64,000 nucleotides of DNA from the NCBI GenBank assembly GCA_943735955.1, contig OX030968.1:5800221-5864220 (forward strand), read 5' to 3'. Of this stretch, positions 36,655-49,200 are shown piece by piece; position 1 is the first letter of the stretch; every line of letters begins with the position of its first letter. The position numbers and the translations under genes were made by a program. The notes under the pieces are model-generated. The model worked only from the letters and a program-made list of their open reading frames with translations. It did no database searches and was not told the origin of the DNA. The DNA is from Piscicola geometra. Lineage: Eukaryota; Annelida; Clitellata; Hirudinida; Piscicolidae.

Positions 36655-37300
36655 ATCCCAAAGTGGAACAGAAATAAAACAAAAGTTATTTAAAATATGA
36701 TCTATAAAATCCCGCAGTAACTCCTTAACGAGTAAAACAAAATTCTTAAATTTAATCCAAACTTGTAGCGAAAAGTTCTTTCCCCATTAGTTTTATCGTG
36801 CCTTGAAGTCTATTTTGTCCAAGTTTTATTTTTGTTATGGTCTTTTTGTCCCTAAGTGAGTCTTTGAAAAAGAGCTGGCAACCACCGAATGAAGGTTTAT
36901 TCTGCTGTGTGGAAAAAGCAGCTAGACAATGCAATACACAATAAATAAGAAAGCAGGCTGAAAATACTTAAGAAACAGCCTGGCATACGCCTTTTAAACA
37001 GCCAGGTCACGTTTTAAGTTCACTATTGCTGCCTCTCCTAACTTTCGCAGTTTTTTCGGATATATTATTTGGTACAGAATTGGCGTAAAGACGTTTTCTT
37101 CGAATAAATCAAATCTTCGAGCACATTACAACCGTTCACTTCTCTCTCTATATTTAAATCATGGTGAACTTCTTGCTACAAGTCCTTAATGGTTTTAACG
37201 ATTCTATGGAGCCAAATTGGTTTCTAAATTTTCTAACGTGTCTTTTAATGCTTTTTTAGATCTATTAGTAGTATCATTGCCAATACAACAATTAAAATTC
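36655..37300. other. Spacer upstream of the 37-40 kb gene block
   Basis: A minus-strand frame of 60 codons (36934-36752; KDSLRDKKTITKIKLGQNRL) has exon-like composition but no recognised domain or splice context that I trust. Otherwise nothing stands out. Confidence 0.35.
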
Positions 37301-37305
37301 TTAAT

Positions 37306-38265
37306 ATGGAACCTTGTAACAGGCCTGTGATTCATGCGGAAATCCAAAAAAGGTATTTAAAGTTCTTATTTAATAATTCTTTAAAATAATTATTCATCGT
37401 GTTCATGAGGATTCGCTCCACCTCCCACAACTTCAGTAGTTAAATTAAAAGCACCAATCTTGCAGAAAAAAAGCTGGCTTTATTACTTTTGCTGTGGAGC
37501 AAGCGAGGTAGAATGTTGCAAATATGACCTTCAACTTGAACATATTCCACTTCATTTACATAAAACTTCAAATGGCATTTTAATACGATCCATATCGCTT
37601 TTTCACCCCATTCTCATTTCCTCGCAACATCCTGCCTTCCAGGAAGAGATCTTGCAAAACGAGGTGGACCAGACTCCATACCAGACCAAAGCAAGGGCCT
37701 ACGTGACCAGTAACACAGTAGTAGTTCCCGAGCAATCTTATCAGCCCATGGCCTACCAGCAAGCCTCTTTTCAGCCTCCGCCTGGAAAAGTCACTCGTTT
37801 TGAAGTTTCCAGCCAAGAATATCCTGTAGAAGCTAATTGTCCCCCCAGAGCTTTTCTCGAACCTTTGTTTTCTGCACCCAAACACTCCATCCAATTAGAC
37901 TATGGCGGTTCCAAAGTATTTGTCAATTCGGCGAACAACTTGTGCTCCGGCTCCACTTTCACTAGTGTGAGCAACTTTCCCACACAACGTGTTTTTTCCA
38001 GCAGTTCTGGTGGTGAGACAAGGGTGCGTTTGAACGCTCACCAAGGTGCTTTCAGTGGAGGCTACATCGATGCCACTCCCAAAAGTGGTGTTATTCATTT
38101 TGGGTAAGTGCAAGGCATGTTTGAAAGATGAAGATCAAATAAAGAAAAGATTTAAAGACGATTAAGAAAATGATTTTAAGTGGGTTTAAGACCTTTTGAA
38201 TTTTTTCTTTTTATTGAATTTCTAAAATATGTGTTCATCAAAGTTTTCATGTTTACAGCTTATAA
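37306..38265 (+). CDS. Unidentified Ser/Gln/Pro-rich protein, multi-exon
   Basis: The secure part is the exon 37643-38103: acceptor CCTTCCAG, open for 153 codons (EEILQNEVDQTPYQTKARAY ... EQSYQPMAYQQASFQPPPGK ... KHSIQLDYGGSKVFVNSANN ... ending SGVIHFG), and a strong donor GG|GTAAGT. A terminal exon at 38259-38265 (acceptor TTTACAG) would add only Gly-Leu-stop. Upstream, ATG at 37306 (MEPCNRPVIHAEIQKR|GTATTT) and a segment at 37465 (KKAGFITFA) may be earlier exons, but the phases join only with a weak donor. Rich in Ser, Thr, Gln and Pro; no signal peptide or catalytic motif seen. It lies 76 bp upstream of the Ly6-like gene on the same strand. Confidence 0.5.
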
Positions 38266-38340
38266 ACATATATTTAGCGCATCAAAAACTGTCTCAAAAA
38301 TAACGTTTCTATAAATTTAAAAAGTTAAACTTGCGAAAAA

Positions 38341-39528
38341 ATGTCGTCAAAAGCTTTGAAGAGATTACATTTAAGTGGATGTTTAATGATGATAGTGGTG
38401 GTGCTGTTGGCCAACTGCAGAACATGCTTCGTATGCAACGACTGTGCCGAACCAGTCGGCTTGAAGTTCTGCGGAGCAGGAAGTTTCGATTGTGCCATCA
38501 AATACAAAACGCTGAATAGTTAGTTTGGGAGGTGGAAATGTCTATTTATATCTGAAGTACGTAAAATAGTTTTGTAAGCCCTTAATATATTCAATGTCAT
38601 TAAACTCCTCCTACTTGGGGGAGCGGGGATGGCTTAAAGGTAGACGTCGGACTTGCAACTTAAAGGTTGCCTGTTCGAATCCCTGATAGGCAACCGTGAA
38701 CTATCATATACCTAGTGTATATGATGCGGTGTTTGCGACGTATGCATTGAGAGATGTGTACGTCGTGTGGAGTGGCGTCTCGGCGCATAAGAACCATGGT
38801 TCTCAGAACCATTGTAACATGGCATGCGTCTGTCAGGCTCTGAACAGTATAGACCACAAAAAAAAACTTTGGAATTTCTATCATTATTATTTTACAAAAT
38901 GCGTTTATTATTATGCTTCTAAAAATGATTTTATCCTAATTCTTTTTGAAAAATAATTATTTTCCATTTGTAAAATATACAAAATGCGATTGATAATTTT
39001 GATTTTAAAAGGTGCTTTAAGTAGATTATTCACATGTCAATCAAGTAAAGTAGGAGGAGTTTAATGACTGTGAACAAATTAAGGGCTTACAAAACAATTT
39101 TACCCGTAAGTACCCAAAAAATTCTAAAATTTTATTAAAAATAATTTGAAATATATTTTTTAGACGATTCGAGTTTCCAAATGGTAGTGGTGGACAGGTT
39201 TTGCGAGAGGTCGAGTAAAATGTCCTTCAACCCCAGGGTGCGGAGCTCCAAAGACTCCTGCAAAGTGCTCACAAAAATTCAAAAGATTTACACCAGCGAC
39301 CCTATCTCAGATGAATTGCTAGAAAAATTGAGAAAAGCGTCTCTAAAAAACGAAAAGTCCAAGAAAAGATTCGAAGTATTTAATAAAAAATTTTCGTTAG
39401 CCAGAAAAAGACAAGCCAAATTGGATTTGCGTGTAAAGACTATGAAATGCAGGTGCAAAGGAACGTCATGCAACAACAATGACCTACTCTCCAGGCATAT
39501 TTTTGAAAGCCTTTTGCAGCTCGAATAG
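38341..39528 (+). CDS. Ly6/three-finger-like secreted protein with Lys-rich insertion, two exons
   Basis: Exons 38341-38518 and 39164-39528 (donor A|GTTAGT, acceptor TTTTTTAG, phase 1) encode 180 residues. Residues 1-26 form a signal peptide (GCLMMIVVVLLANC). The mature part has ten Cys: 29, 32, 35, 44, 51, 73, 92, 155, 157, 162, opening with CFVCNDC and closing with CRCKGTSCNN, which fits the Ly6/uPAR pattern ending in Cys-Asn. Unusual is the ~60-residue charged, helix-prone stretch between Cys92 and Cys155 (EKLRKASLKNEKSKKRFEVF). There is no C-terminal hydrophobic GPI signal, so it is predicted to be soluble. Ly6 proteins typically bind receptors or the extracellular matrix; the role here is unknown. 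The single intron holds a MITE with a nested SINE. Convergent with the gene at 40006-39641, 112 bp apart. Confidence 0.72.
38558..39113. mobile_element. MITE (CCTCCTAC family) in the Ly6-like intron
   Basis: Left arm AAAATAGTTTTGTAAGCCCT ... TTAAACTCCTCCTAC and right arm GTAGGAGGAGTTTAATGACT ... TTACAAAACAATTTTACC are inverted repeats of about 55 bp. The SINE at 38623-38867 is inserted just inside the left arm. Removing both leaves an intron of under 100 bp. Confidence 0.8.
38623..38867 (+). mobile_element. tRNA-headed SINE, family 1
   Basis: Starts GCGGGGATGGCTTAAAGGTA, box B TGTTCGAATCCCTGA, body through CATGGCATGCGTCTGTCAGG, and ends in an A run at about 38858. The tRNA-like arm has the anticodon-loop sequence TTGCAAC. 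Confidence 0.88.
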
Positions 39529-39640
39529 AAACTGCTATTGCATAGAATCCAGAGACAAACTAAACTTTATTTTACAAATGAATTTAATTCATTTGAATTA
39601 AAAAGTATTAATTTGAAGGATTGAAAAATATATTATATGT

Positions 39641-40006
39641 CTAGTCATTCTCTTTGATTTCTTTAGAAAACTTTTGAATTTGTTGGGCAATAATTTTCAA
39701 CTTATCTACATTCTTCAAATTGTAATGGCTATTCACAGAACTTTCACATTCCTTAACCAGCTCATCAAGGTCATCTTCTTCATTTTCTTTAACAATGATA
39801 AAATAACTTTAAATGTTATATAAAAAATAAAATATATTTTAATTTACAAATAATAATTCATAATGATCCAAATTTCCCATTTTGAAACCTGAAAATATCT
39901 TGAAGACTACATCGTCAACAGGCGCTTGCACCAGGTCAGAAACAATTTCGTGATATGATGGAATCGAAGGTTTTTCGACAAACTTGGCATTTCTTTGAGT
40001 TTGCAT
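39641..40006 (-). CDS. Small unidentified protein, 87 residues, two exons
   Basis: Exon 1 40006-39889 (ATG; MQTQRNAKFVEKPSIPSYHE, then IVSDLVQAPVDDVVFKIFS; donor TCAG|GTTTCA) joins exon 2 39786-39641 (acceptor TGTTAAAG; NEEDDLDELVKECESSVNSH, then YNLKNVDKLKIIAQQIQKFS, KEIKEND, stop) in phase 1. The product is acidic in the middle with an amphipathic helix at the C-terminus, with no signal peptide. Reading through the 102-bp intron meets a stop, which supports splicing. It starts 209 bp beyond the TTC8 stop codon on the same strand and is convergent with the Ly6-like gene. I do not recognise the family; a small subunit of a coiled-coil complex would fit its shape. Confidence 0.65.
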
Positions 40007-40214
40007 CACTGATATTTATATTATATAATATATAATATAATATATATTTAGGATTTCAAAATAAAACAAATGAAAAGTGAATCTAGTTATCAAACCCTGA
40101 AGTGAGACGCTTCATTTGTTTATTGCAAGTTTAGCTTTAAACTATAATGTATTAGCATATTAGCATTTAAACATTAATTCAGTGCTTAAAAAAGAATTTT
40201 AAAAACGAAAGTTT

Positions 40215-43200
40215 TCATTCAAAGAGAAGGCGATGGGTGATGGAGTGGAAGAGGTGAAGGGAGTGTGCGTGCTCAGGGTCGATGTTGAGTGCTTTTCGAA
40301 GGGAGTTGTAAGAGGCCTCCAAGTCACCCAGCTGGTGAAGGGATGGGTAAATGGATAGATGGATGGGTAAATAGATAGGTGGATAAGTTGATGGGTAAAT
40401 TGATAGATGGATGAATGGGTGGATAAGTGGATGGGTAAAAAGATAGATGGATGGATGGGTGGATGAGTGAATGGGTAAATATTTAGATGGATGAATGGGT
40501 GGATGGGTGAATAGATAGATGGGTAAATAGATGGATGAATAGATGGATTAGTGAATGGGTAAATTGATAGATGGATGGATGGGTAAATAGATAGATAGAT
40601 GGATGGGTAAATGAATAGATGGATGGGTAAATATATAGATGGATGGGTAAATATATAGATGGGTGGGTGAATGGATAGATGGATGAATTGGTGGATGGGT
40701 AAATAGATAGATGGATGGATGGGTAAATAAATGGATGGGTGGATGAGTGGGTGGGTGGATGGGTAATTAAATAGATGGTTGGGTAAATGGATAAATGGAT
40801 GGATGGGCAAAAGGATAGATGAATGGGTAAATGGATAGATGAGTGGATGGGTAAAGAGATAGATTGATGGGTAAATGGATAGATGAGTGGATGAATGAAT
40901 GGGTAGGAGGGTAGAAAGCATGGGCGGCGATCCTGGAGGGATCCTGGGGTCAGGACCCCCCCCCCCCCACTTTTTTCCATTTTTGTATTTTAAAATTTCT
41001 ATTTTGATATGAGCATAAACGTCAACCATGGCATAAAAGTAAATGTTTATACAGTAAAACATTGTGAGTATGTGTAGTTATAGTGATAGTTGTCTAAAAC
41101 AAAAATAAATGGATGGATGAGTGGATGAATGAATGGGTAGGAGGGTATAAAGCATGGGCGGCGATCCTGGAGGGATCCTGGGGTCAGGACCCCCCCCCCC
41201 CACTTTTTTCCATTTTTGTATTTTAAAATTTCTATTTTGATATGAGCACAAACGTCAACCATGGCATAAAAGTAAATGTTTATACAGTAAAACATTGTGA
41301 GTATGTGTAGTTATAGTGATAGTTTTCTAAAACAAAAATATTCTTTGCTTACTGAAAGACACCTTCACTTAGTTTTTTTATCACTATGGCGTAAGCGGGA
41401 ATCCTGAAGGCTTCCTGGGGTTCACTTTTACAAGGACCCCCTCACTCTTAAAATACACATTTCTCAACTCTAATTTTAATACGAGCCTAATCGTCAACCA
41501 TGGTCTAAAAAAATGCAAATACAGTAATACATTGTGAGTATGTATGCCATACATTGTATGGGCAGCGATGCTAATCGGGTCCTGGGGTCCATCCTAACAT
41601 GGACCCCCTCAGTTTTTCAAATACAATAATTTCTCAAGTCCGATCTTAATACAAGCATAATCGTCAACCATAGCATGAAACAGAATTTTTATTTAGTAAT
41701 ATATTTTGGGTAGGCGTAGTTATAGTGATAGCTGACTGAAGAAAAATTATAATTATTCTTTGCTTACTAAAATACTCATCCATCTACTTTTCTTTTTATA
41801 TTTATGGATTTAAATAAAGGAATTATATTTATACAAATTGAATTTCTGATTTTTCAAGTTTCGCGAGCAAACATTCAGAATGCTTTTCAAAAATATCGGT
41901 TCACTTTATGCAAGCAGACAGATTTACATTTTTATAACAAAATCATTCATATTGTGCTACTTGTTTTGCATGGGCGATATTCATAAGGGAGTTCTGAGGT
42001 CTACCTTAATATCGACCCTTCCAATTTTTTAGATGAACCAAAATTAATAAATTTCAAAAGGCTTCGAAAATTAACTAAAGTTGTGGTTAAATCAAACTAC
42101 AAGTTTCATATCGCATAACTGCTGAAAAGAAATGCTGAGGCTTTTAGCTCATTCTATCGTTAGAAACACAGTGTGCACTGTTAATGCCGAATCAAGCCAA
42201 TTTGGTGTTGTGGTTGACGGCACACAAGACTGCAATGGGTTAGAGCAGGAAACGAAATACATTCGTTTTTTTGATGAAGCTCTGAATGTTAATGAACAGT
42301 TTATTGGTTTATTCAGCCAACCAGACACGATCAGAAAAACATTATCTGCTGTAGAAAAAGATGTTCTGATCAGAATTATGCTACCTATAAAAAACAAAGA
42401 GCTCAGACTTATGACGGCGCTGCTAACATGAACGGCCAATATAATGGTTGTGAGGCTATTATCAGTATTGAGCATCCGTTTGCATTGTTTTTCCACTGTT
42501 CTGCACACTCTGCAAATCTTGTTGCCCAGCACACAGCTGCCGCAAATCCCTTTGTGAACAATTCTCTTCAGTTTGTCCAGGAGTTAGGTGCTTGTACAAT
42601 CGTTCAGACAAGGTCTAGAAGCAGTTAAGTAATGCTTTAGTGTCTCTTATAATTGACTTTTCTAATGAGCCGCTGATAAAAAGTATAGTATAAAACATCT
42701 TTGTCCCACAAGATGGCTGACCAGAGTATCTACAAGGTCTTATGTTGCTGAACATTATGAAGTGGTACTTGTTAGCTTGGAATCATTTGTTTCATTAGTA
42801 CTGCTGATGAAACAGCTGTGAAGGCTCGAGACCTTTTATCAACAGGGCACTACTGCACTGGCCTTCAAGATAGTTGTTTTGGTGTTTTCACTTCTGGAAC
42901 AGTTAAAAAAGTCATTGCAATCAGCAAGTGCCAAGGTCAGTGGAATGATTGCAGCGACTGATTCAGTTGTGCAAAGACTGCGTCGCCTACGAACAGATGA
43001 ACAGTTAAACGCCATTTTCAGAGATGTCAACAGTATAGTTTTGGCATATGATCTCGAGCCGATTGATGTACCTCGGGTGCGAAAGCCGCCTCAAAAGTAT
43101 TGTGGGCTGGGCCCAGCTTATGTAGCAACAACACCAGAGGAACATTATCGAGCAGCATTTTACGCTGTCATAGACACTGAAAGGTTCAATCGAGATTCTC

Positions 43201-46200
43201 CTGGTTTGCGTTCATACATACAGCTGGAGACAAGGTTGCTTACTGGTGAAGTGAACCATGATATTTGCAAGAAGTATCGTGAATTAAATGAAACTGGTCT
43301 TTGTTCACAGTTAACTATGTTTAAAGACCAGAATGAACTTTAGGACAAACGTAAAAAATAATGCAAACTATGATCACGGAAATCAGAAATCTGTTTCCTT
43401 AGGTTGAAAGATTGATCAGGTTGCTGCTTGTGTGTCCAACAACGTCATGCACTGCAGAAAGATATTTTAGTGCTTTGCGGCGTCTTAAGACTTGGTTGCG
43501 TGCACCTATGACACAGCCTCACTCGAATTCACTGGCCGTTTGTCATGCACATCAGGATATACTTGACAGTCTGGATTTAAAAAGGCTAGCAGAAGAATTT
43601 GCCAGTCGGTCAGACATTAGAAAAATCTTTTTTGGAAATTTGAGTAAACGAGAGGGCAGAAGGACAGGCAGAGGGGGTATTTTATGTTATCTTAATATAC
43701 ACTGTGGGCCAAAAAAAAGTTCCCATTTGTTTATAACTTTGGAAAACTTAAATCTATTTGTAATTTTTTAAAACTATTTGACTCAGAAATGAATGGAAAA
43801 CAAGATGTTATAAAATTTATTTGATGGCTTGACTGCTAGTTGTAATTGAATTTATATAGATGACAAATAATAAAAGGTACTAAAATCGCTATTGTTTTTT
43901 TCAAATCGCTCATAGTGGCAATAGAAAAGTATTTTTATTGAGTATCTAACTTTTTTTAAATGTTTGGTGATACAAATATTAATAGTTGATACAAAAATAA
44001 TTTGCACTAAAGGAAAAAATATTAAATAGTATCGCTTATACTGTATTGGCCGATACCGGTTCTTTGATTCTAACCCTGGGGAGGACCCCCCCAAGATTTT
44101 TCCGAGATCGCCGCCCCTGGTAGAAAGTAAGTAGACTGGATGGATAAATAGATAGATGGATGAATGAATGGGTATGAGGGAAGAAAGTAAGATTGGTGGA
44201 TAAAAAGATAGATAGATAGGTTGGGTAGATGGGTGAACTACCTAATATTATTTTTTCATCTTCCTTAGATAGTCAAATTTATGCTGATGACTCCTATATC
44301 TTACATCTTTCACTGACTCTTCTCTGACCTTGCTGTTAATAAAATAACTCTCTGTCTTCAATCTATAACCTCTTGGGCTTCTTCTATGTTTCTCAAACTT
44401 AATCCGGACAAATTTGAACTCATATATTTCAATAAAAAATCAAAGTCTTTACCATCTTCTTTAGTTTTGCCTTCCCCTTCCTCATTATCTCTAAACCCTT
44501 CATCTTCCATTTGTAGCCTTGGTTTTATCTTCGATTCTAACTTGTCTTTAGCTCTTCAAATTATTTCTGTTTCTAAATCTTGTTATTTCCACATTCGTCG
44601 TATTAAACAGCTTCTTCCTTTTCTCGATGATCCTACTTTGCAGCTTCTTGTATCTTCTCTAGTTCTCTCCAGGATTGATTATTGCAACTCTCTTTACTAT
44701 GGCCTCCCTGATACTACTTTAGTTCCTCTAAATAAAACCTTTAATTGTTCTGCTCGTCTTGTTGCTCGTGCTCCTAAGTTTTCTCACATTTCTCCTTACC
44801 TTCGTTTGTTACATTGGTTACCTTTGAGATCTAGAGTGACTTTTGAAATATGCCTAAATATGTTCAAAATTTATAAATGCACTGCTCCAATTTATCTTAC
44901 AAATCTAATTAGACAACCCCCCAAAGCTGGTCTAAGATCATCTACCTTTAAGCGTTCTTTTCGTTTTTCAATTAAACTCTTTTGCTAAACGTTCTTTTTC
45001 TCACTGCGGTCCTTTTTTTATGATGACTTGGATGGGTGGATGAATTGGATGGGTGGATGACTTGGATGGGTGGATGAATTGGATGGGTGGATGACTTGGA
45101 TGGGTGGATGACTTGGATGGGTAGATGAATTGGATTGGTGGATGACTTGGATGGGTAGATAGATGGGTGGATGAATTGGATGGGTGGATAGGCAGATTGG
45201 TGAATGAGTGTAAGGGTGGATTGGTTGGTTGGTGGATAGCTTGATTAATGGATGGGTAGAAGGGTGGATAGATGAGTAAGTAGATGGGGGTTGGGTTGGT
45301 TGATTGTAAATGGCTTTCATGGCTGAGTAAGTTTTTCACACATTAAAATGGCAAGGTTATGGAAAGAATGAATAATTTACATGGAAACTAAATCATAAAC
45401 TCCTATTATGAAATGAAACGTGAAAAGCTGATAGTGGCTGGCACCTGCTTGGAGACAAGGGCGTAGTTGTAGTGAGGCTCGAAGACCGAAGGATCACTGT
45501 TGAAACTGGATTGTAGGAAAGCACGAGTCTGAGGTGATGATGATGGTGAGGATAATAATAATGATGATGATGATTATAATGATGAGGATTTCATCATCTA
45601 ATCATCATCATCTCCGGGTTTTTATTATACAAGCGAAGGTGGGGCCTGCCTGAAAAATCTCAATCTCTCTTTCCACTCTTTTCTGTCATGGGCATCAGTG
45701 CTGCATGCCCCCAGGTATTTGAGGACTTTTTGCACTACCTCTTCCCACGTCTTCTTTGGCCTGCCTGGTCGTTTCGTTCCAGAAACCTCCATTCTTCTAA
45801 CCTTGTTGATCCATCCATCATCACGTTACACATGCCCAAACCACCTCATGCTTCTTGCTTGCAGTACAGCACCAATCTCCTGGATTCCCATCATTTTTTG
45901 GAGCTCATCTGAACTGATGAGATCTTTTGATTTGATGTTGCACATCCAACGGATCATGGCCCGGTCGTTGCGTTGAAGGCTGTTGACTGTTTCTGAGGTG
46001 ACAACCCAAGTCTCAGAGGCGTGTAACATTGTAATCCCCACACATGAGGTTTACACACGACTTCTGGTTGGAAGTGGAAGATGTCTGTTTGTTAGTAGAA
46101 GAAATTTATGAAATTTTCCCTACGCGCACTTGCATCGGGTTATGGCAGCATCCTCACAGCCTCCATCTGCAGACAGCATGTCACCTAAGTAGCAGAATTC

Positions 46201-49200
46201 AGGAACGACTTCAAGTTTGTCTTCATCAACAAGAACTTCCACAATTGGTCTTCCGTCTATCGGTCAAGCTGTGCCTTGACAGCGGGCACACTTGTAATTT
46301 GGGTCTGAGCGGAGAAAGCTTTTAATGCTTGAGCATCTCTTGTGCACCCAGGATGAGCACTCGCTGCATAGAATTGGGAGCGGGGATGGCTTAGATAGTA
46401 GACGTCGAACTTCAACTTAAAGGTCGCCAGTTCGAATCCCTGACAAGCAACCGTGAACTATCATATACCTAGTGTATATGATGCGGTGTTTGCGACGTAT
46501 GCATTGAAAGATGTGTGCGTCGTGTGGAGTGGCGCCCTGGCGCATAAGAACTATGGTTCTCTGAACCATTGTAACATGGCCTGCGTCTGTCAGGCTGTGA
46601 ATTATAAAGACCATAAAAAAAGAATTAAAAAAATATGGAGTTTTTTCCAGTTCCTTTAAGGCAAACTGTACATAGGTACTTAAACGCTTTCGTGGACAGT
46701 TCTAGATTCGCACCAGATACTAAAACTTTCGTTTTGCCCATATTAACTTTTAAGCCCTTTTTCTCCATTCCATTCTTCCATATCTTGACCTTAACAAGCA
46801 GCTCGTCCAGTGATACAGCTATGGCTACAAAATCATCTGCGTACAACAGCTCCCATGGACATCCAGTGCGAAACTCTATACATAACGCTTCTAGCACGAT
46901 GATGAATAATAGAGGGCTTGGGACCGAATCTTGATGCACCCCGAAACCCACTTCGAACTCGTCACTGAAAGCTTCACCAACCCTTACCTTGCTTTTCACC
47001 TCCGACTGCACCACTCTTACCAGCCACTCCTCGATACTGAGTTTACGTAATGCCCACCATATCACCTTCCTCGGGACACGGTCAAAAGCCTTCTCAAGGT
47101 TGACGAAAGTTAAATAGAGTGGTTTGTCGGCAGCCCGGTACTTTTTCTGGATCTGACGGATGATGAAGATGGCATCTGTTGTTCCACGACCTGGCATGAA
47201 GCCAAACTGCATCTCGCCAATCTTCGCACGATCCTGATCACGCGCTCCAGTACTTTGAGTACTTGCTCTATCAGCTTTGAGCCCCTGTAGTTGTTCCTGT
47301 CGAGAGCGTCTCCTTTCCCCTTGTAGAGGTTCACAATGAAACTCTTTCTCCATTCAGTGGGGATCTTTCCTTCTGAGATGATGCACTCAGCAAGATCACG
47401 TACTAGGATGGCACCCTGTAGATCAGCAGACTTGAGTGTCTCAGCAACAATGCCGGACGGATCAGCGCCTTGCCATTACTCATCTTTGCAATGGCTTTCA
47501 TGATCATTTCTGTGGTGATCGGCATACTTGGTCCTTCAACTGGGTCTTCCACCGGCAGATCCTCAGGGCACCATGGGAACTCTAGGTTCAGCAGGCGCTC
47601 ATAGTGCTCCTTCCAGGCCTCTTTCTTTGAGTTCTCACTCAATGACATTTCGCCAGCATCATTTTTTACTGGCAGCTCTCCAATTATGTCTTCATTTTCT
47701 CGTCGTATCTGTTGAGCGGGACGAAAGACTTCTGCTGTTTTTGGATTGATGGAACTGATAACTTTTTTCTCTGAGCACACATAGCGATCTGGACAGCTTG
47801 TTTGCAGGCACGTTTTGCAGCGTTGTAATCTGTACGGCTGCCACCATCTTTCCATGCTTTGAAACAACTGCGTTTTTCAGCCACGGCACTTTCGACAGAC
47901 TCATTTCACCACCACGTCTGTTTCTTCCACCGGTGCGTTGAAGTAACTGTATCTAGCAGTTTGTCTTTCAGTGAAAGCCAGAGCTCATCCACTGAATTGG
48001 AGCATGTCTTGACTTGTGTTTTGGCCGCGAAAACTTCCTCGAAGTCTAACTGGGTTGCTGCTTTACGGAGTTTCCACACTTTAGAGACCGACCGAAACAG
48101 ATATTTTTATTTCGGCTGAAACCGAAATTAGGCCGAAATTAAAATTCCATTTTCGGCCGGAACCGAACTTAAGCCAAAATTGAATATCAATTTTCGGCCG
48201 AAACCGAAATTAAACCGAAATTGTAATTGGATTTTCGGCCGAAACCGAAATTTTTTCCAACTTTAATAAAAAATGAAAAAATAGTATTTAACGATGACAA
48301 TGCCAGATATAAGTAAATCCAAACAAGCGTATATTTTAAGCCAAAAAATACAAGTTTTTCAACAACAAAGATTTTTTGTTTTTGACAGGCTTAACTTTGG
48401 TCAGACTGACATTTTGTAAAAAACTTCCAAATAAGATTCAACGACATTCTCACAATTTATTAATCGAAGCCAAATCTTCTCGTTCTTTCGACTTATATAT
48501 AGTGTTTTTCAAAGAATGGATATCCAGAATTTCACATGCTTGTATATGTTATTCGAACAATTAGTCTTATGTCACCCATAAATCAATTAACCACGATATC
48601 TAATAGAGATGAGAATCGAACCCAAACTTAATAGTTCGAGTTCAATTCAGGATATACAGATACTTACTTTTGACAATAACATTTTTTGAAAAAATGTTTT
48701 ACAAAACAGAATTTGCTTAAAAAAAGTTTTGTTAAATATCATCATTGAACGTATCCCAATTTACTTGAATTTCAAATACATGATTGTTGTTCCAGATGCT
48801 TGTATATGTTATTCTGATGACACCTATAAACCAATCAACCACAATAACTAATAGATATCTAATAGAGAATCGAATCCGAACTTAATAGTTCGATTGAGGA
48901 TACAGATATATCAGATAAACTACATGAAAAAATAAAAATTTCGGTTTTTCGGTAAATATGAGATCCATTTCGGCCAAAACCGAAATTGAGCCGAAATTAC
49001 AAAATTATTTTCGGCCAAAACCGAAAAATTGCCGAAACTAAAAAAATTGGCAATTTCGGTGCCGAAACCGAAACCGAACCGAATTTCGGTCGGTCTCTAC
49101 CACACTTTGATGCTAGGCGCAAACTTTCGCTTAGTTGTCGGTGGCTTATGGTACTTGAAGTCCGCAACAACCAGTTTATGCTGAGCAGCAAATTCCTCAT

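Noticed and set aside
38623..38700. Free-standing tRNA-Cys-like gene (also at 4580-4652, 21165-21233, 46381-46460)
   Set aside because: All four are heads of SINE family 1 with the same body and A-rich tail.
39888..40006. Exon 1 of the 87-residue gene ending at TTT|GTAAAT instead of TCAG|GTTTCA
   Set aside because: The GTAAAT donor is closer to consensus, but its phase 0 does not join the open frame of exon 2.
44386..44988. 200-codon open frame as a host gene
   Set aside because: The residues match the C-terminal part of non-LTR reverse transcriptases, with degenerate catalytic region upstream.
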